64,000 bases of DNA from Nocardioides carbamazepini (GTDB lineage Bacteria; Actinomycetota; Actinomycetes; Propionibacteriales; Nocardioidaceae), in contig NZ_JAHTLF010000018.1 in NCBI RefSeq assembly GCF_024614185.1, positions 717,821-781,820 on the forward strand, given 5' to 3'. Position 1 is the first letter of the stretch. Each line of letters begins with the position of its first letter. The translations under genes were made by a program, and so were the position numbers. Of the stretch, positions 23,118 through 31,328 are shown one piece after another. The notes beneath the pieces are model-generated. The model saw only the letters and a list, made by a program, of their open reading frames with translations, was not told where the DNA came from and made no database searches.

Positions 23118-25637
23118 TCAGGCCTTTCGGGCGTGCTGGAGGCGGCCGAAGAGCACGGCCGCGGCGAGGATGACCAGACCGGGAAGCAGGTAGCTCCAGG
23201 CCTGGGGGAGCTGCAGGAAGGGCGAGGCCGACAGGAGCTGCTGCACCAGCAGCCCCGCGGCGAGCACCCCGACGAACGAGCCGCGACCACCGAACACGCT
23301 GGCGCCGGCCAGCACGACGACGGTGATCGACGAGAGCGTGTAGCCCACTCCGGGCCGCCCGTCGCCGATCCCGATCTGCGCCATCAGCAGCACCGAGGCG
23401 GCGAAGGTCAGCGCACCGGCGAGGACGTACGCCCCGAGCTGCACACGCACGGTCCGGACGCCGATGTTCTCGGCTGCCTCTCGGCGCGATCCGGTCGCGC
23501 GCAGAGCCAGCCCCCACCGGGTGCGCCGTAGTGCCACCTCGAGGGCGAGCGCGGCGACGGCCGCCCCGAGGATCGCCACCGGCAACGGCCCGATCCGCGC
23601 CATCACCTGGGTGGAGAGGCCCTCCGCGACGATGCCGCCGGGCACCTCCCGCAAGGTCAGGTACAGGCCCTGGAGCGCCATGAAGACGGCCAGCGTCGCG
23701 ACAACCGCGTCGATGCCGAGGACGGCCACGAGGACGCCGTTCACCAGCCCGATCCCGAGCCCGGTCAACGCCATGAGCAGCAGGCCGACCGCCGGGTTGC
23801 CGCCGTCGACGACCCAGAACGAGCCGACGACCACGAGCAGTCCCATCTGCGGACCGACCGACAGGTCGATGCCTCCCGTCAGCACCACGAGATGCTGTGC
23901 GGCTCCGACGAGAACGAGCGGGGCCGCCATGAAGAGCAGGTTGTAGACGTTGAACGACGAGAAGTACGACGCGTTCTGGGCGCCGACGACGAGGCCGAGG
24001 AGGGCCATCACGCCGACGAGGACCGCCGCCGGAGCGTGGTCGCCCCCGGCCAGCCGTCTCCAGCCCGATCGGCGGTCGGGCGCGCTCTCCGCGCGTGCGC
24101 GCACCGTCGTGGCCGTCAGCGCGGCGTGCGCGATCGCCTCCTCGGTGACCTCCGCGCCGGTGAGCTCCTTGACCACGTGGCCCCGGGACACGATGAGCAC
24201 GCGGTCGCAGAGCCCCTCGAGCTCGACACCGTCGGAGGAGAGCACCACCACGGCAGCGCCCGTGTCCGCGATCGAGCGGAGGATGCCGTAGATGTCGACG
24301 CGGGCACCGGCGTCGACCCCCTGCGTCGGCTCCTCGGCGAGCAGCACGTCGGGGTCCGCCAGGACGGTGCGCGCCATCACGACCTTCTGCTGGTTGCCGC
24401 CGGACAGCGAGGCGACCGGGGTGCCCACCGAGGGGGTCTTGATCCCGAGCGCCGCCCGCTGCTCCTCGGCCCGGGCGTCGACGGCGCGGTCGCGCACCAG
24501 GCCTGCTGTGCTGACCCGCCCGAGCGTCGCGGCGACCACGTTGTCCGCGACCGACAGGGGCAGGAAGAGGCCTTCCTCGTGCCGGTCGGCGGGCACGTGC
24601 ACGACCCCTGCCCGACGGGCCACGGCCGTGCTGCCGCGGGAGACGGGCCGCCCGTCGACGAACACGGTTCCGCGGCTCGGCTCGAGCCCCGCGATGGCGC
24701 GCAGCAGCTCTGCCTGCCCGTTGCCCTGCACGCCCGCCAGCCCGACGACCTCCCCCGCCCGGACGGAGAAGGACACGTCGTGGAACCGCTCGCCCGACAG
24801 CCCCTCCACGACGAGCTGTTCGCGCGAGCCGACCGTGCCGACGACGGACCCCTTCGGCGGGAAGACCGTCTCCAGGGCCCGGCCCACGACCAGCTCGACG
24901 ACCTGGTCCTCCGAGACCGTCGCCGCGTCGTACACGCCGCGGGTACGCCCGTCGCGCAGCACCGTGATCCGGTCCGCGATCTCCTTGACCTCCGGTATCC
25001 GGTGGGAGATGTAGACGACCGCGGTCCCGTCCGCGACGATCTCGCGCAGCCGGCGGAAGAGCAGCCGCACCTCGTCCAGGCTGAGGTGCTCGGTCGGCTC
25101 GTCGAGCACCAGCACCTTCGGCCGCAGGGCCAGTGCCTTCGCGATCTCGATGACGAACCACTGCTCGATCGGCAGGTCCCGGACCCGCGCCCGCGGGTCG
25201 ATCTCCATGCCCCACGGCGCCAGCTGCTCCCGGCTCCAGGACACCGCGCCGCGGACGCCGGACGCGGCGAAGCCGACTCCCAGGACCATGTTCTCGGCGA
25301 CGGTCAGGTCCGGCAGGAGCGCGGGATGCTGGCGGACGATGGCCAGGCCGAGCTCGCGGGCCCGGTCGGGAGAGGCGTCGGCGAGCTCCTCACCGAGGAT
25401 CACGATCCGGCCCTGGTCGGCGGCCAGCGCCCCCGAGGCGATGGCCATCAGGGTCGACTTGCCCGCACCGTTCTCACCCACCAGCGCATGCACCTCGCCG
25501 CACGCGACGGTGAGGTCGACGTCGGCCAGGGCGGTGACGACGCCGAAGCGCTTGCCGATGCCGCGCAGCTCGAGGGCATGGGACACCGGGGCCGGCGTCG
25601 TCCGCGGGCTCGGGGCGGGCTCCTCACGCACCGTCAT
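23118..25637 (-). CDS. ABC importer: RbsA-type ATPase fused to RbsC-type permease
   Basis: An unusual 839-residue fusion. Residues 20-500 are two nucleotide-binding domains of the CUT2 type. NBD1 has a good Walker A (GENGAGKST, 54-62) and Walker B (VLVLDEPTEHLS), but its signature is altered to LPIEQWFVIEIAKAL. NBD2 has the degenerate Walker A usual for this family (GVQGNGQAE) and a normal LSGGNQQK signature. From about residue 525 a full permease follows, with GGIDLSVGPQMG and GGRGSFVGVLAAGL. In most organisms these are separate proteins. The ATG at 25637 follows GGAGGGAGG; an alternative GTG at 25670 overlaps the dehydrogenase stop. The fusion and the next gene would form a heterodimeric channel. 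Confidence 0.92.
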   Translation of the reverse strand: MTVREEPAPSPRTTPAPVSHALELRGIGKRFGVVTALADVDLTVACGEVHALVGENGAGKSTLMAIASGALAADQGRIVILGEELADASPDRARELGLAIVRQHPALLPDLTVAENMVLGVGFAASGVRGAVSWSREQLAPWGMEIDPRARVRDLPIEQWFVIEIAKALALRPKVLVLDEPTEHLSLDEVRLLFRRLREIVADGTAVVYISHRIPEVKEIADRITVLRDGRTRGVYDAATVSEDQVVELVVGRALETVFPPKGSVVGTVGSREQLVVEGLSGERFHDVSFSVRAGEVVGLAGVQGNGQAELLRAIAGLEPSRGTVFVDGRPVSRGSTAVARRAGVVHVPADRHEEGLFLPLSVADNVVAATLGRVSTAGLVRDRAVDARAEEQRAALGIKTPSVGTPVASLSGGNQQKVVMARTVLADPDVLLAEEPTQGVDAGARVDIYGILRSIADTGAAVVVLSSDGVELEGLCDRVLIVSRGHVVKELTGAEVTEEAIAHAALTATTVRARAESAPDRRSGWRRLAGGDHAPAAVLVGVMALLGLVVGAQNASYFSSFNVYNLLFMAAPLVLVGAAQHLVVLTGGIDLSVGPQMGLLVVVGSFWVVDGGNPAVGLLLMALTGLGIGLVNGVLVAVLGIDAVVATLAVFMALQGLYLTLREVPGGIVAEGLSTQVMARIGPLPVAILGAAVAALALEVALRRTRWGLALRATGSRREAAENIGVRTVRVQLGAYVLAGALTFAASVLLMAQIGIGDGRPGVGYTLSSITVVVLAGASVFGGRGSFVGVLAAGLLVQQLLSASPFLQLPQAWSYLLPGLVILAAAVLFGRLQHARKA

Positions 25638-25666
25638 GGCGGTGCCTCCCTCCGTGCTCGGCGCGC

Positions 25667-26395
25667 TCACTGGGCCAGGTACCCGCCGTCGATGACGAGC
25701 TCCGCGCCCGTCATGAAGCTCGAGTCGTCGCTGGCCAGGAAGACCGCGCCCTGCGCGATCTCCTCGGGCTTGCCGGCGCGTCCCATCGGCGTCTGCCCGA
25801 CGACGTAGTCGTTGACGTCCGGGTCCTGGGCGTCGGTCAGCGGCGTGTTGATGAAGCCGGGGTGCAGCGAGTTCACCCGGATGCCGTCCTTGGCGTAGGT
25901 GATCGCGGCGTTCTTCGACATGTTGCGGACCGCGCCCTTGGTGGCGTGGTACGCGTGGCCCCCTGCGACGGCCGCGGATCCCCAGATCGAGGAGACGTTG
26001 ATGATCGAGCCGCTGCCCTGGCCCATCATCGTCGGGAGCACGGCGCGCATGCCCAGCCAGGTGCCGGTCTGGTTGATGGCGACGACCCGCTCCCAGTCCT
26101 CGACCGTGAGCTCGTGCACGGGCTGGTAGGCGATGATGCCGGCGTTGTTGGCCAGTACGTCGACCCGGCCGTGGCGCTCGAGCACGCCACCGACGACGCG
26201 CTGCCAGTCCTGGTCCTTCGAGACGTCGAGCTGGTGGTACTCGATGCCACGGCGTCCGCCGAGCTGGTCGGCGTCGCTGCCGCGGCTGGTGGCGACGACG
26301 GTCGCGCCCTCGCGGGCGAAGACCTCGGCGATGGACCGGCCGATGCCGCGCCCTGCGCCGGTGACGATGGCGACCTTGCCTGTGAGTCGGGACAT
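25667..26395 (-). CDS. Short-chain dehydrogenase/reductase
   Basis: A 242-residue classical SDR. It has the cofactor loop TGAGRGIGRS (residues 13-22), NNAG (residues 87-90), a catalytic Ser in NVSSIWGS, and YHATK (YxxxK). Absence of a basic residue right after the glycine motif leaves NAD or NADP preference open. Cyclic and secondary alcohol dehydrogenases are often of this type. It is cotranscribed with the importer downstream and lies between it and the binding-protein gene. I infer the first oxidation of an imported alcohol to a ketone, the substrate of the nearby Baeyer-Villiger enzyme; this is inference from context. Confidence 0.93.
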   Translation of the reverse strand: MSRLTGKVAIVTGAGRGIGRSIAEVFAREGATVVATSRGSDADQLGGRRGIEYHQLDVSKDQDWQRVVGGVLERHGRVDVLANNAGIIAYQPVHELTVEDWERVVAINQTGTWLGMRAVLPTMMGQGSGSIINVSSIWGSAAVAGGHAYHATKGAVRNMSKNAAITYAKDGIRVNSLHPGFINTPLTDAQDPDVNDYVVGQTPMGRAGKPEEIAQGAVFLASDDSSFMTGAELVIDGGYLAQ

Positions 26396-26480
26396 GGGTG
26401 CTCCTGGGGTGCTGGACCCGCCGGCCCGGGGCGGTGCTGCCGACGGGCCGACGGTGGATGGATGGGGTGGGGAGGTCGCT

Positions 26481-27614
26481 CTAGTCGAAGAGCGCCTGGA
26501 GCTCCTCGACCGTCAGGCCGGAGGAGAGGATGGCGTCGGGCGGCAGGGAGTCCTCGCAGGTGGGCGCCTTGGCCGGGTCGGTCGAGTCCTCGATGATCTC
26601 GAGGTTGTACGTCGACGGCTCCTCGTTGAGGATCCCGTTCAGCGCCGCGAGGCCCTTGTGGAGCGCGACCTTGACCACCCAGTTGCGCGACGACTCGGTC
26701 GCGATCTGGAAGGTGGGCTGGGCCTTGGCGTGCTCGTACCAGAGGCACGCGAACTCGTTGGAGTCGTTGGCCGACCACACCGGCAAGGGCTGCCCCGCCG
26801 CGAGGAAGGCCCGGATGCCGCCGACCGAGCCACCGCCGTAGTCGGCCACGATGCCGTCGATCGAGTCGTACTTGGTCAGCAGGCCGGCGACCACCTGCTG
26901 TGTCTTGCCGGGCTCCCAGTCGGTGCTCACCGGGCCGTCGGTGTTGAGCAGGGTGACATCGGGGTGGGCCTCGACGGCGCGCACGACGCCGTCGTACACA
27001 CCCTGGGAGTAGGAGTTGCCCGGCAGCCCGCCGAGCATGACGAGGTTGCCCTTGCCGCCCATCTTCTCGATCGTCCACGTCGCCAGGTTCTCGCCGTAGG
27101 TGGTGATGTCCTCGGAGACGAAGTCGACGTAGTCCTTGCCCGGCTCGCCGCCGGGCGAGCCGACGAAGGGGACGACCTTGACGCCCGCCGCCGTGGCCTT
27201 CTTGATCGTGGGCAGCAGCGCCTCACCTCCGTCGACGAAGGTCACGATGACGTCGGCGCCCTGCGCGACGAGTGAGTTGATGTCGGCGATCGCCTTCTGC
27301 GTGTCGCCCTGCGCGTCGGTGTAGAGGACGTCGGTGATGTTGTCGCACTTCGCGGCCTCGGCCTCGAACACGGCGCGGGTGATCTTGCGCCACGAGTTGC
27401 CACCGAAGCCGTCGGCGAGCGCGACCGTGACGTCGTCCTCGCCGCAGAACGCGTCGATGTCCTGGATCTGGTCCTGGGTGCCGACGATGCCGACCTCCTG
27501 ACCGTCGACCGCCTCCTTCGCTGATGCGTCGCCCGACGGCGCCCCGTTCGAGCACGCCGTCGCCAGCGCTGCCGTCGCTGCCAGTGCGAGAACGCCCTTC
27601 TTGCTCACCTGCAT
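26481..27614 (-). CDS. Substrate-binding lipoprotein of the ABC importer
   Basis: A 377-residue periplasmic-binding-protein-type lipoprotein (ribose-binding-like fold). The signal peptide ends in a lipobox, LATAC, with lipidated Cys21. The core has the alternating strand-helix pattern of sugar-binding type 1 proteins (VTVALADGFGGNSWRK, GADVIVTFVDGGEALLPTIKKA, IDGIVADYGGGSVGGIRAF). It should capture the substrate outside the membrane and deliver it to the importer encoded by the next genes on the same strand (SDR, ATPase-permease, permease). Ligand unknown; the aromatic and acidic pocket residues cannot be judged without a structure. Confidence 0.92.
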   Translation of the reverse strand: MQVSKKGVLALAATAALATACSNGAPSGDASAKEAVDGQEVGIVGTQDQIQDIDAFCGEDDVTVALADGFGGNSWRKITRAVFEAEAAKCDNITDVLYTDAQGDTQKAIADINSLVAQGADVIVTFVDGGEALLPTIKKATAAGVKVVPFVGSPGGEPGKDYVDFVSEDITTYGENLATWTIEKMGGKGNLVMLGGLPGNSYSQGVYDGVVRAVEAHPDVTLLNTDGPVSTDWEPGKTQQVVAGLLTKYDSIDGIVADYGGGSVGGIRAFLAAGQPLPVWSANDSNEFACLWYEHAKAQPTFQIATESSRNWVVKVALHKGLAALNGILNEEPSTYNLEIIEDSTDPAKAPTCEDSLPPDAILSSGLTVEELQALFD

Positions 27615-27721
27615 CTGTGATCAGTCCGCCCTGTCTGTGGGTGCCGTCCGTCACAGCACCTCCTTGAACCGGGAGTCTTCGGTGTCGCGAGGGCAGTGAG
27701 CCGCGTCACTCTGCGACCGGA

Positions 27722-27740
27722 CTGTCGCAATCTGCGACAG
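27722..27740. promoter_or_regulatory. Perfect inverted repeat in the divergent promoter of the catabolic island
   Basis: CTGTCGCA-ATC-TGCGACAG is a perfect 8-bp inverted repeat with a 3-base centre, in the 246-base gap between the leftward importer unit and the rightward enzyme unit. A further half-site (CTGCGACC) lies a few bases upstream. Fis-type activators bind such sites, so the AcoR-like protein at 20321 is a candidate. Confidence 0.75.
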
Positions 27741-27860
27741 CCCTCGCATCCCCGGATCGGGCCGTTCAAGGTGAGGACGTGGCCGACCGCCACCCCCTCC
27801 CGGCGCCCATCAGGGCGCCCCGGTCGAGGGGCAGCCATCCCTCGGAAGGAGACGTCAGCG

Positions 27861-28781
27861 ATGACGCAACCGGTGCCGCAAGACCTTCTCGGCGAGATCT
27901 ACGCCCAGTGGGCGGACGAGATGCAGGCCCACCCCGACATGTCGCTGCAGCTGCTGCGGATCATGTTCGACGACTGGCAGCGCGCCACCGCCGAGCCGGA
28001 GGAGGTCACCTACCGCCACACCGAGGTGGGCGGAGTCCCGGGGATCTGGGCCGAGCCGAGTACCGCCGCCGCGAGCAGCGCCGGCGAGGTGATGCTCCTG
28101 CTGCACGGCGGCGGCTTCGCTCTCGGCTCCTCCGCCTCGCATCGCAAGCTCGGCGGCCACCTCGCCCGGTCCTGCGGTGCTCCGGTCTTCGTGGCGGACT
28201 TCCGTCTGGCGCCCGAGCACCCCTACCCGGCGGCCATCGAGGACGCCCTCGCCGTGCTCGCGGCGTGGCGGGCCGAGGGTCGCGACCCGGCTCGCGTCTC
28301 CCTCGTCGGCGACTCGGCCGGCGCCAACCTCGCCATCGCCACCACCCTGCGCCTGCGGCAGGCGGGCGAGCCGCTGCCCCGTCAGGTGATCACGATGTCG
28401 CCCTGGCTGAACATGGAGAACACGGGCGCCACGCTGGACACCAACGACGCGACGGACTTCCTCATCACCCGGGAGGGCCTGCAGGCCAACATCGACCGGT
28501 ACATCGCGGGCGCCTGCCACCCCACGGACCCGTTCGCGAACCCGCTGTACGCCGACCTCACCGGATTCCCCCGGCTCTACATCTGCGCGGGCTCGGTCGA
28601 GTCGCTCCTGGACGACAGCGTCCGCCTGCACGAGCTCGCCCGCAAGCACGACGTCGACGTGACCCTGTCCGTCGGCGAGGGCCAGCAGCACGTCTTCCCC
28701 TTCCTGGCCGGCCGCACGGAGCGCGCGGACCAGGAGATCTCCGCGATCGCCGACTGGTACCGCCGCGGCCTCCCTGCCTGA
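27861..28781 (+). CDS. Alpha/beta hydrolase (hormone-sensitive-lipase type esterase)
   Basis: A 306-residue esterase of the HSL/GDXG family. The oxyanion-hole motif HGGGF is at 82-86 and the nucleophile elbow GDSAG at 150-154 (Ser152); the His in GQQHVFPF near residue 280 completes the triad with an acidic residue in the preceding loop. It hydrolyses small esters or lactones. It leads the rightward unit, 36 bases before the Baeyer-Villiger monooxygenase, whose lactone or ester product it would open. The ATG at 27861 follows GGAAGGAGAC; upstream frame to 27696 lies in the regulatory region and is rejected. Confidence 0.92.
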   Translation: MTQPVPQDLLGEIYAQWADEMQAHPDMSLQLLRIMFDDWQRATAEPEEVTYRHTEVGGVPGIWAEPSTAAASSAGEVMLLLHGGGFALGSSASHRKLGGHLARSCGAPVFVADFRLAPEHPYPAAIEDALAVLAAWRAEGRDPARVSLVGDSAGANLAIATTLRLRQAGEPLPRQVITMSPWLNMENTGATLDTNDATDFLITREGLQANIDRYIAGACHPTDPFANPLYADLTGFPRLYICAGSVESLLDDSVRLHELARKHDVDVTLSVGEGQQHVFPFLAGRTERADQEISAIADWYRRGLPA

Positions 28782-28817
28782 CCGACGACCACCACCCGAA
28801 CCGAAGGGACCACACCC

Positions 28818-30470
28818 ATGAGCACCGATCTCCCCGTCGACCACGACGCCCTCGTCATCGGCGCCGGCTTCTCCGGCCTCGCGCTGCTCCACCACCTCCG
28901 CGAGGCGGGCCTCTCGACCCACGTCGTCGAGGCGACCGACGGCATCGGCGGCACCTGGTGGATCAACAACTACCCAGGTGTCCGCACCGACAGCGAGTTC
29001 CACTACTACTCGTTCTCCTTCTCGAAGGAGGTCCGCGAGGAGTGGACCTGGACCGAGCGCTATCCCTGCGGCGAGGAGGTGCTCGGCTACCTCAACTTCA
29101 TGGCCGACCGTCTCGACCTGCGCAAGGACATCGAGCTCGGCATGCGGGTGACCCGCGCGGAGTACGACGAGGCCGGCAACCGGTGGGTCGTGCACTTCGA
29201 GGACGGGAGCCGGCAGAGCGCGCGCTACCTCGTGAGCGGCATGGGCGTGCTCTCCCAGCCGATCTACCCCGACATCCCGGGGATCGACACCTTCGCGGGC
29301 GAGAGGCACCACACCGCGGCCTGGCCACGCGACGGTGTGGACCTGCGCGGGAAGCGGGTCGGCATCATCGGCCTCGGCGCGTCCGGCATCCAGGCGGTGC
29401 CGGTGATCGCCCAGCAGGCCGAGGAGTTCTACGTCTTCCAGCGCACGCCCAACTACGTGGTGGAGACCAACAACGAGAAGGTCGGCGCCGAGTGGATGCA
29501 GCACGTGCGCGACCACTACGACGAGATCTTCGAGCAGGCCGCCGCCCACCCCTTCGGCGTCGCGATGGAGTACGCCGAGAGGAGCGCCCTCGAGGCGACG
29601 CCGGAGGAGCGCCGCGCGGTCTTCGAGAGCAAGTGGAAGGAGGGCGGGTTCCACTTCGCCAACGAGTGCTTCAACGACCTCGCGACCAACCACGAGTCCA
29701 GCGAGCTGGCCTCGGAGTTCATCCGCTCCAAGATCCGCGAGATCGTCAAGGACCCCGCGGTCGCCGACCTGCTCTGTCCGAAGGACTACTCGTTCAACGG
29801 CAAGCGCGTCCCGACCGGCCACCACTACTACGACACGTTCAACCGCGCGAACGTGCACCTCGTCGACGTGAAGTCGACGCCGATCTCCGCGATCACCGAG
29901 AGCGGCATCCGGGTCGGCGAGACCGAGTACGAGCTCGATGTCATCGTCTTCGCGACCGGGTTCGACGCGATGACCGGCACCTTGACGAAGATCGACATCG
30001 TCGGCCGCGACGGGCTGGTGCTGCGCGACAAGTGGGACCGGGATGGCCTGCGCAGCAACCTGGGGATCTCGGTCCACGGCTTCCCGAACTTCTTCATGTC
30101 CCTCGGCCCGCAGACGCCGTACTCCAACCTGCCGGTCCCGATCCAGCTCGGCGCGCAGTGGCTGCAGCGGCTCCTCGTGTGGGCGCGGGAGAACGACATC
30201 CCGCGGCTCGAGGCCACGGCGGCCTCCGAGCAGTGGTGGCTCGACGAGACCAACCGGGCCGGCGAGGCGACGGTCATGTGCTCGGAGGGCGAGAAGGCCG
30301 GTGCCTGGTTCCTCGGTCACAACGTGCCGGGCAAGGGCCGCGCTTTCCAGGTCTACATGGGTGGTGGGCAGGTCTACCAGGACTACTGCCGCCAGGCCGA
30401 GCTCGACGGCTACGCGTCCTTCGTCAACGACCGGGTCGCCGCGGGGACCCCGGCGGTGGTGCCGGCGTGA
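28818..30470 (+). CDS. Flavin Baeyer-Villiger monooxygenase
   Basis: A 550-residue class B flavin monooxygenase that inserts oxygen next to a ketone carbonyl, giving an ester or lactone, using NADPH and FAD. The FAD loop GAGFSG is at 15-20, the BVMO fingerprint FAGERHHTAAWP at 159-170, and the NADP loop GLGASG at 185-190. Length and the NYPGVRTDSEFHYYSFSF stretch match cyclohexanone/cyclopentanone monooxygenases, suggesting a cyclic or aryl ketone. It shares a GTGA overlap with the SDR that follows. The ketone could come from one of the two SDRs; the product would go to the hydrolase upstream. Substrate is not determined by sequence. Confidence 0.96.
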   Translation: MSTDLPVDHDALVIGAGFSGLALLHHLREAGLSTHVVEATDGIGGTWWINNYPGVRTDSEFHYYSFSFSKEVREEWTWTERYPCGEEVLGYLNFMADRLDLRKDIELGMRVTRAEYDEAGNRWVVHFEDGSRQSARYLVSGMGVLSQPIYPDIPGIDTFAGERHHTAAWPRDGVDLRGKRVGIIGLGASGIQAVPVIAQQAEEFYVFQRTPNYVVETNNEKVGAEWMQHVRDHYDEIFEQAAAHPFGVAMEYAERSALEATPEERRAVFESKWKEGGFHFANECFNDLATNHESSELASEFIRSKIREIVKDPAVADLLCPKDYSFNGKRVPTGHHYYDTFNRANVHLVDVKSTPISAITESGIRVGETEYELDVIVFATGFDAMTGTLTKIDIVGRDGLVLRDKWDRDGLRSNLGISVHGFPNFFMSLGPQTPYSNLPVPIQLGAQWLQRLLVWARENDIPRLEATAASEQWWLDETNRAGEATVMCSEGEKAGAWFLGHNVPGKGRAFQVYMGGGQVYQDYCRQAELDGYASFVNDRVAAGTPAVVPA

Positions 30471-31252
30471 GCACCCTGACGGCCGGAAGGGTCGCCGGGA
30501 AGGTCGCCATCGTGACCGGCGCCGCGATGGGCATGGGCCGCGCGAGTGCCGAGTTGCTCGCCCGCGAGGGCGCGGCCGTGGTCCTGACCGACATCGACGC
30601 ACCGGAGGGCGCGGCGGCGGCCGACGCGATCCGCGCCGCCGGCGGCAGGGCCGACTTCCGCCTCCTCGATGTCAGCGACGAGGCCGCTGTCGCCGCGGTC
30701 TGGTCCGACGTCGTCGCCGAGCACGGCCGGATCGACATCCTGGTCAACTGCGCGGGGGTCATCGGCCCCGACAAGCCGACCCACGAGATCACCGAGGCCG
30801 AGTGGGACGCGCTCTTCGCCATCGACGTCAAGGGCGTCCTGTGGGGGACCAAGCACGCGGTGCCCTACATGATCGAGCAGGGCGGTGGCAGCATCGTGAA
30901 CTTCTCCTCGATCTACGGACTGCTCGGCAACGACGAGTTCTCGGCCTACCACGTGGCCAAGGGTGCCGTGACGATGCAGACCCGGCAGGACGCCGCGACG
31001 TACGGCAGGCACGGCATCCGGGTCAACAGCGTGCACCCCAGCACCGTGCTGACGCCGCTGGTCGAGGGCATCGCCGCCGACTACCCCGGGGGCATCGCCG
31101 CCTACGAGGCCGTCAACACGACCCACCAGTCGCTGCGCCGGCTCGGCCGGCCGGAGGAGGTCGCGTACGGCGTCCTCTACCTCGCCTCGGACGAGGCGTC
31201 GTGGGTCACGGGCGTCGCCCTGCCCATCGACGGCGGCTACACCGCGCGCTGA
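30467..31252 (+). CDS. Short-chain dehydrogenase/reductase
   Basis: A 261-residue classical SDR with TGAAMGMGRAS (cofactor loop), an Asp after strand 2 (LTDIDAPEG, favouring NAD), NCAG, catalytic Ser in NFSSIYG and YHVAK. It is the second SDR of the island, starting with a GTG that overlaps the monooxygenase stop by four bases. It may oxidise the starting alcohol or a later hydroxy acid; sequence alone does not decide. The closing GGYTAR is typical of the family. Confidence 0.94.
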   Translation: MSTLTAGRVAGKVAIVTGAAMGMGRASAELLAREGAAVVLTDIDAPEGAAAADAIRAAGGRADFRLLDVSDEAAVAAVWSDVVAEHGRIDILVNCAGVIGPDKPTHEITEAEWDALFAIDVKGVLWGTKHAVPYMIEQGGGSIVNFSSIYGLLGNDEFSAYHVAKGAVTMQTRQDAATYGRHGIRVNSVHPSTVLTPLVEGIAADYPGGIAAYEAVNTTHQSLRRLGRPEEVAYGVLYLASDEASWVTGVALPIDGGYTAR

Positions 31253-31328
31253 CCGCCGGACCCACGCACCCCGGACCCCACGCACCCCACGCACCCAGCG
31301 GGCAATCCCGCCTCAGGAAGGAAGCACC

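Noticed and set aside
27779..30466. A long frame upstream of the SDR at 30467 in the same reading frame
   Set aside because: It is antisense-like, Arg-rich sequence overlapping the hydrolase and monooxygenase in another frame; the GTG at 30467 is the real start.
31253..31328. Short CCCACGCACC direct repeats before the aldehyde dehydrogenase
   Set aside because: The repeats are too short and irregular to call an operator; probably low-complexity sequence.
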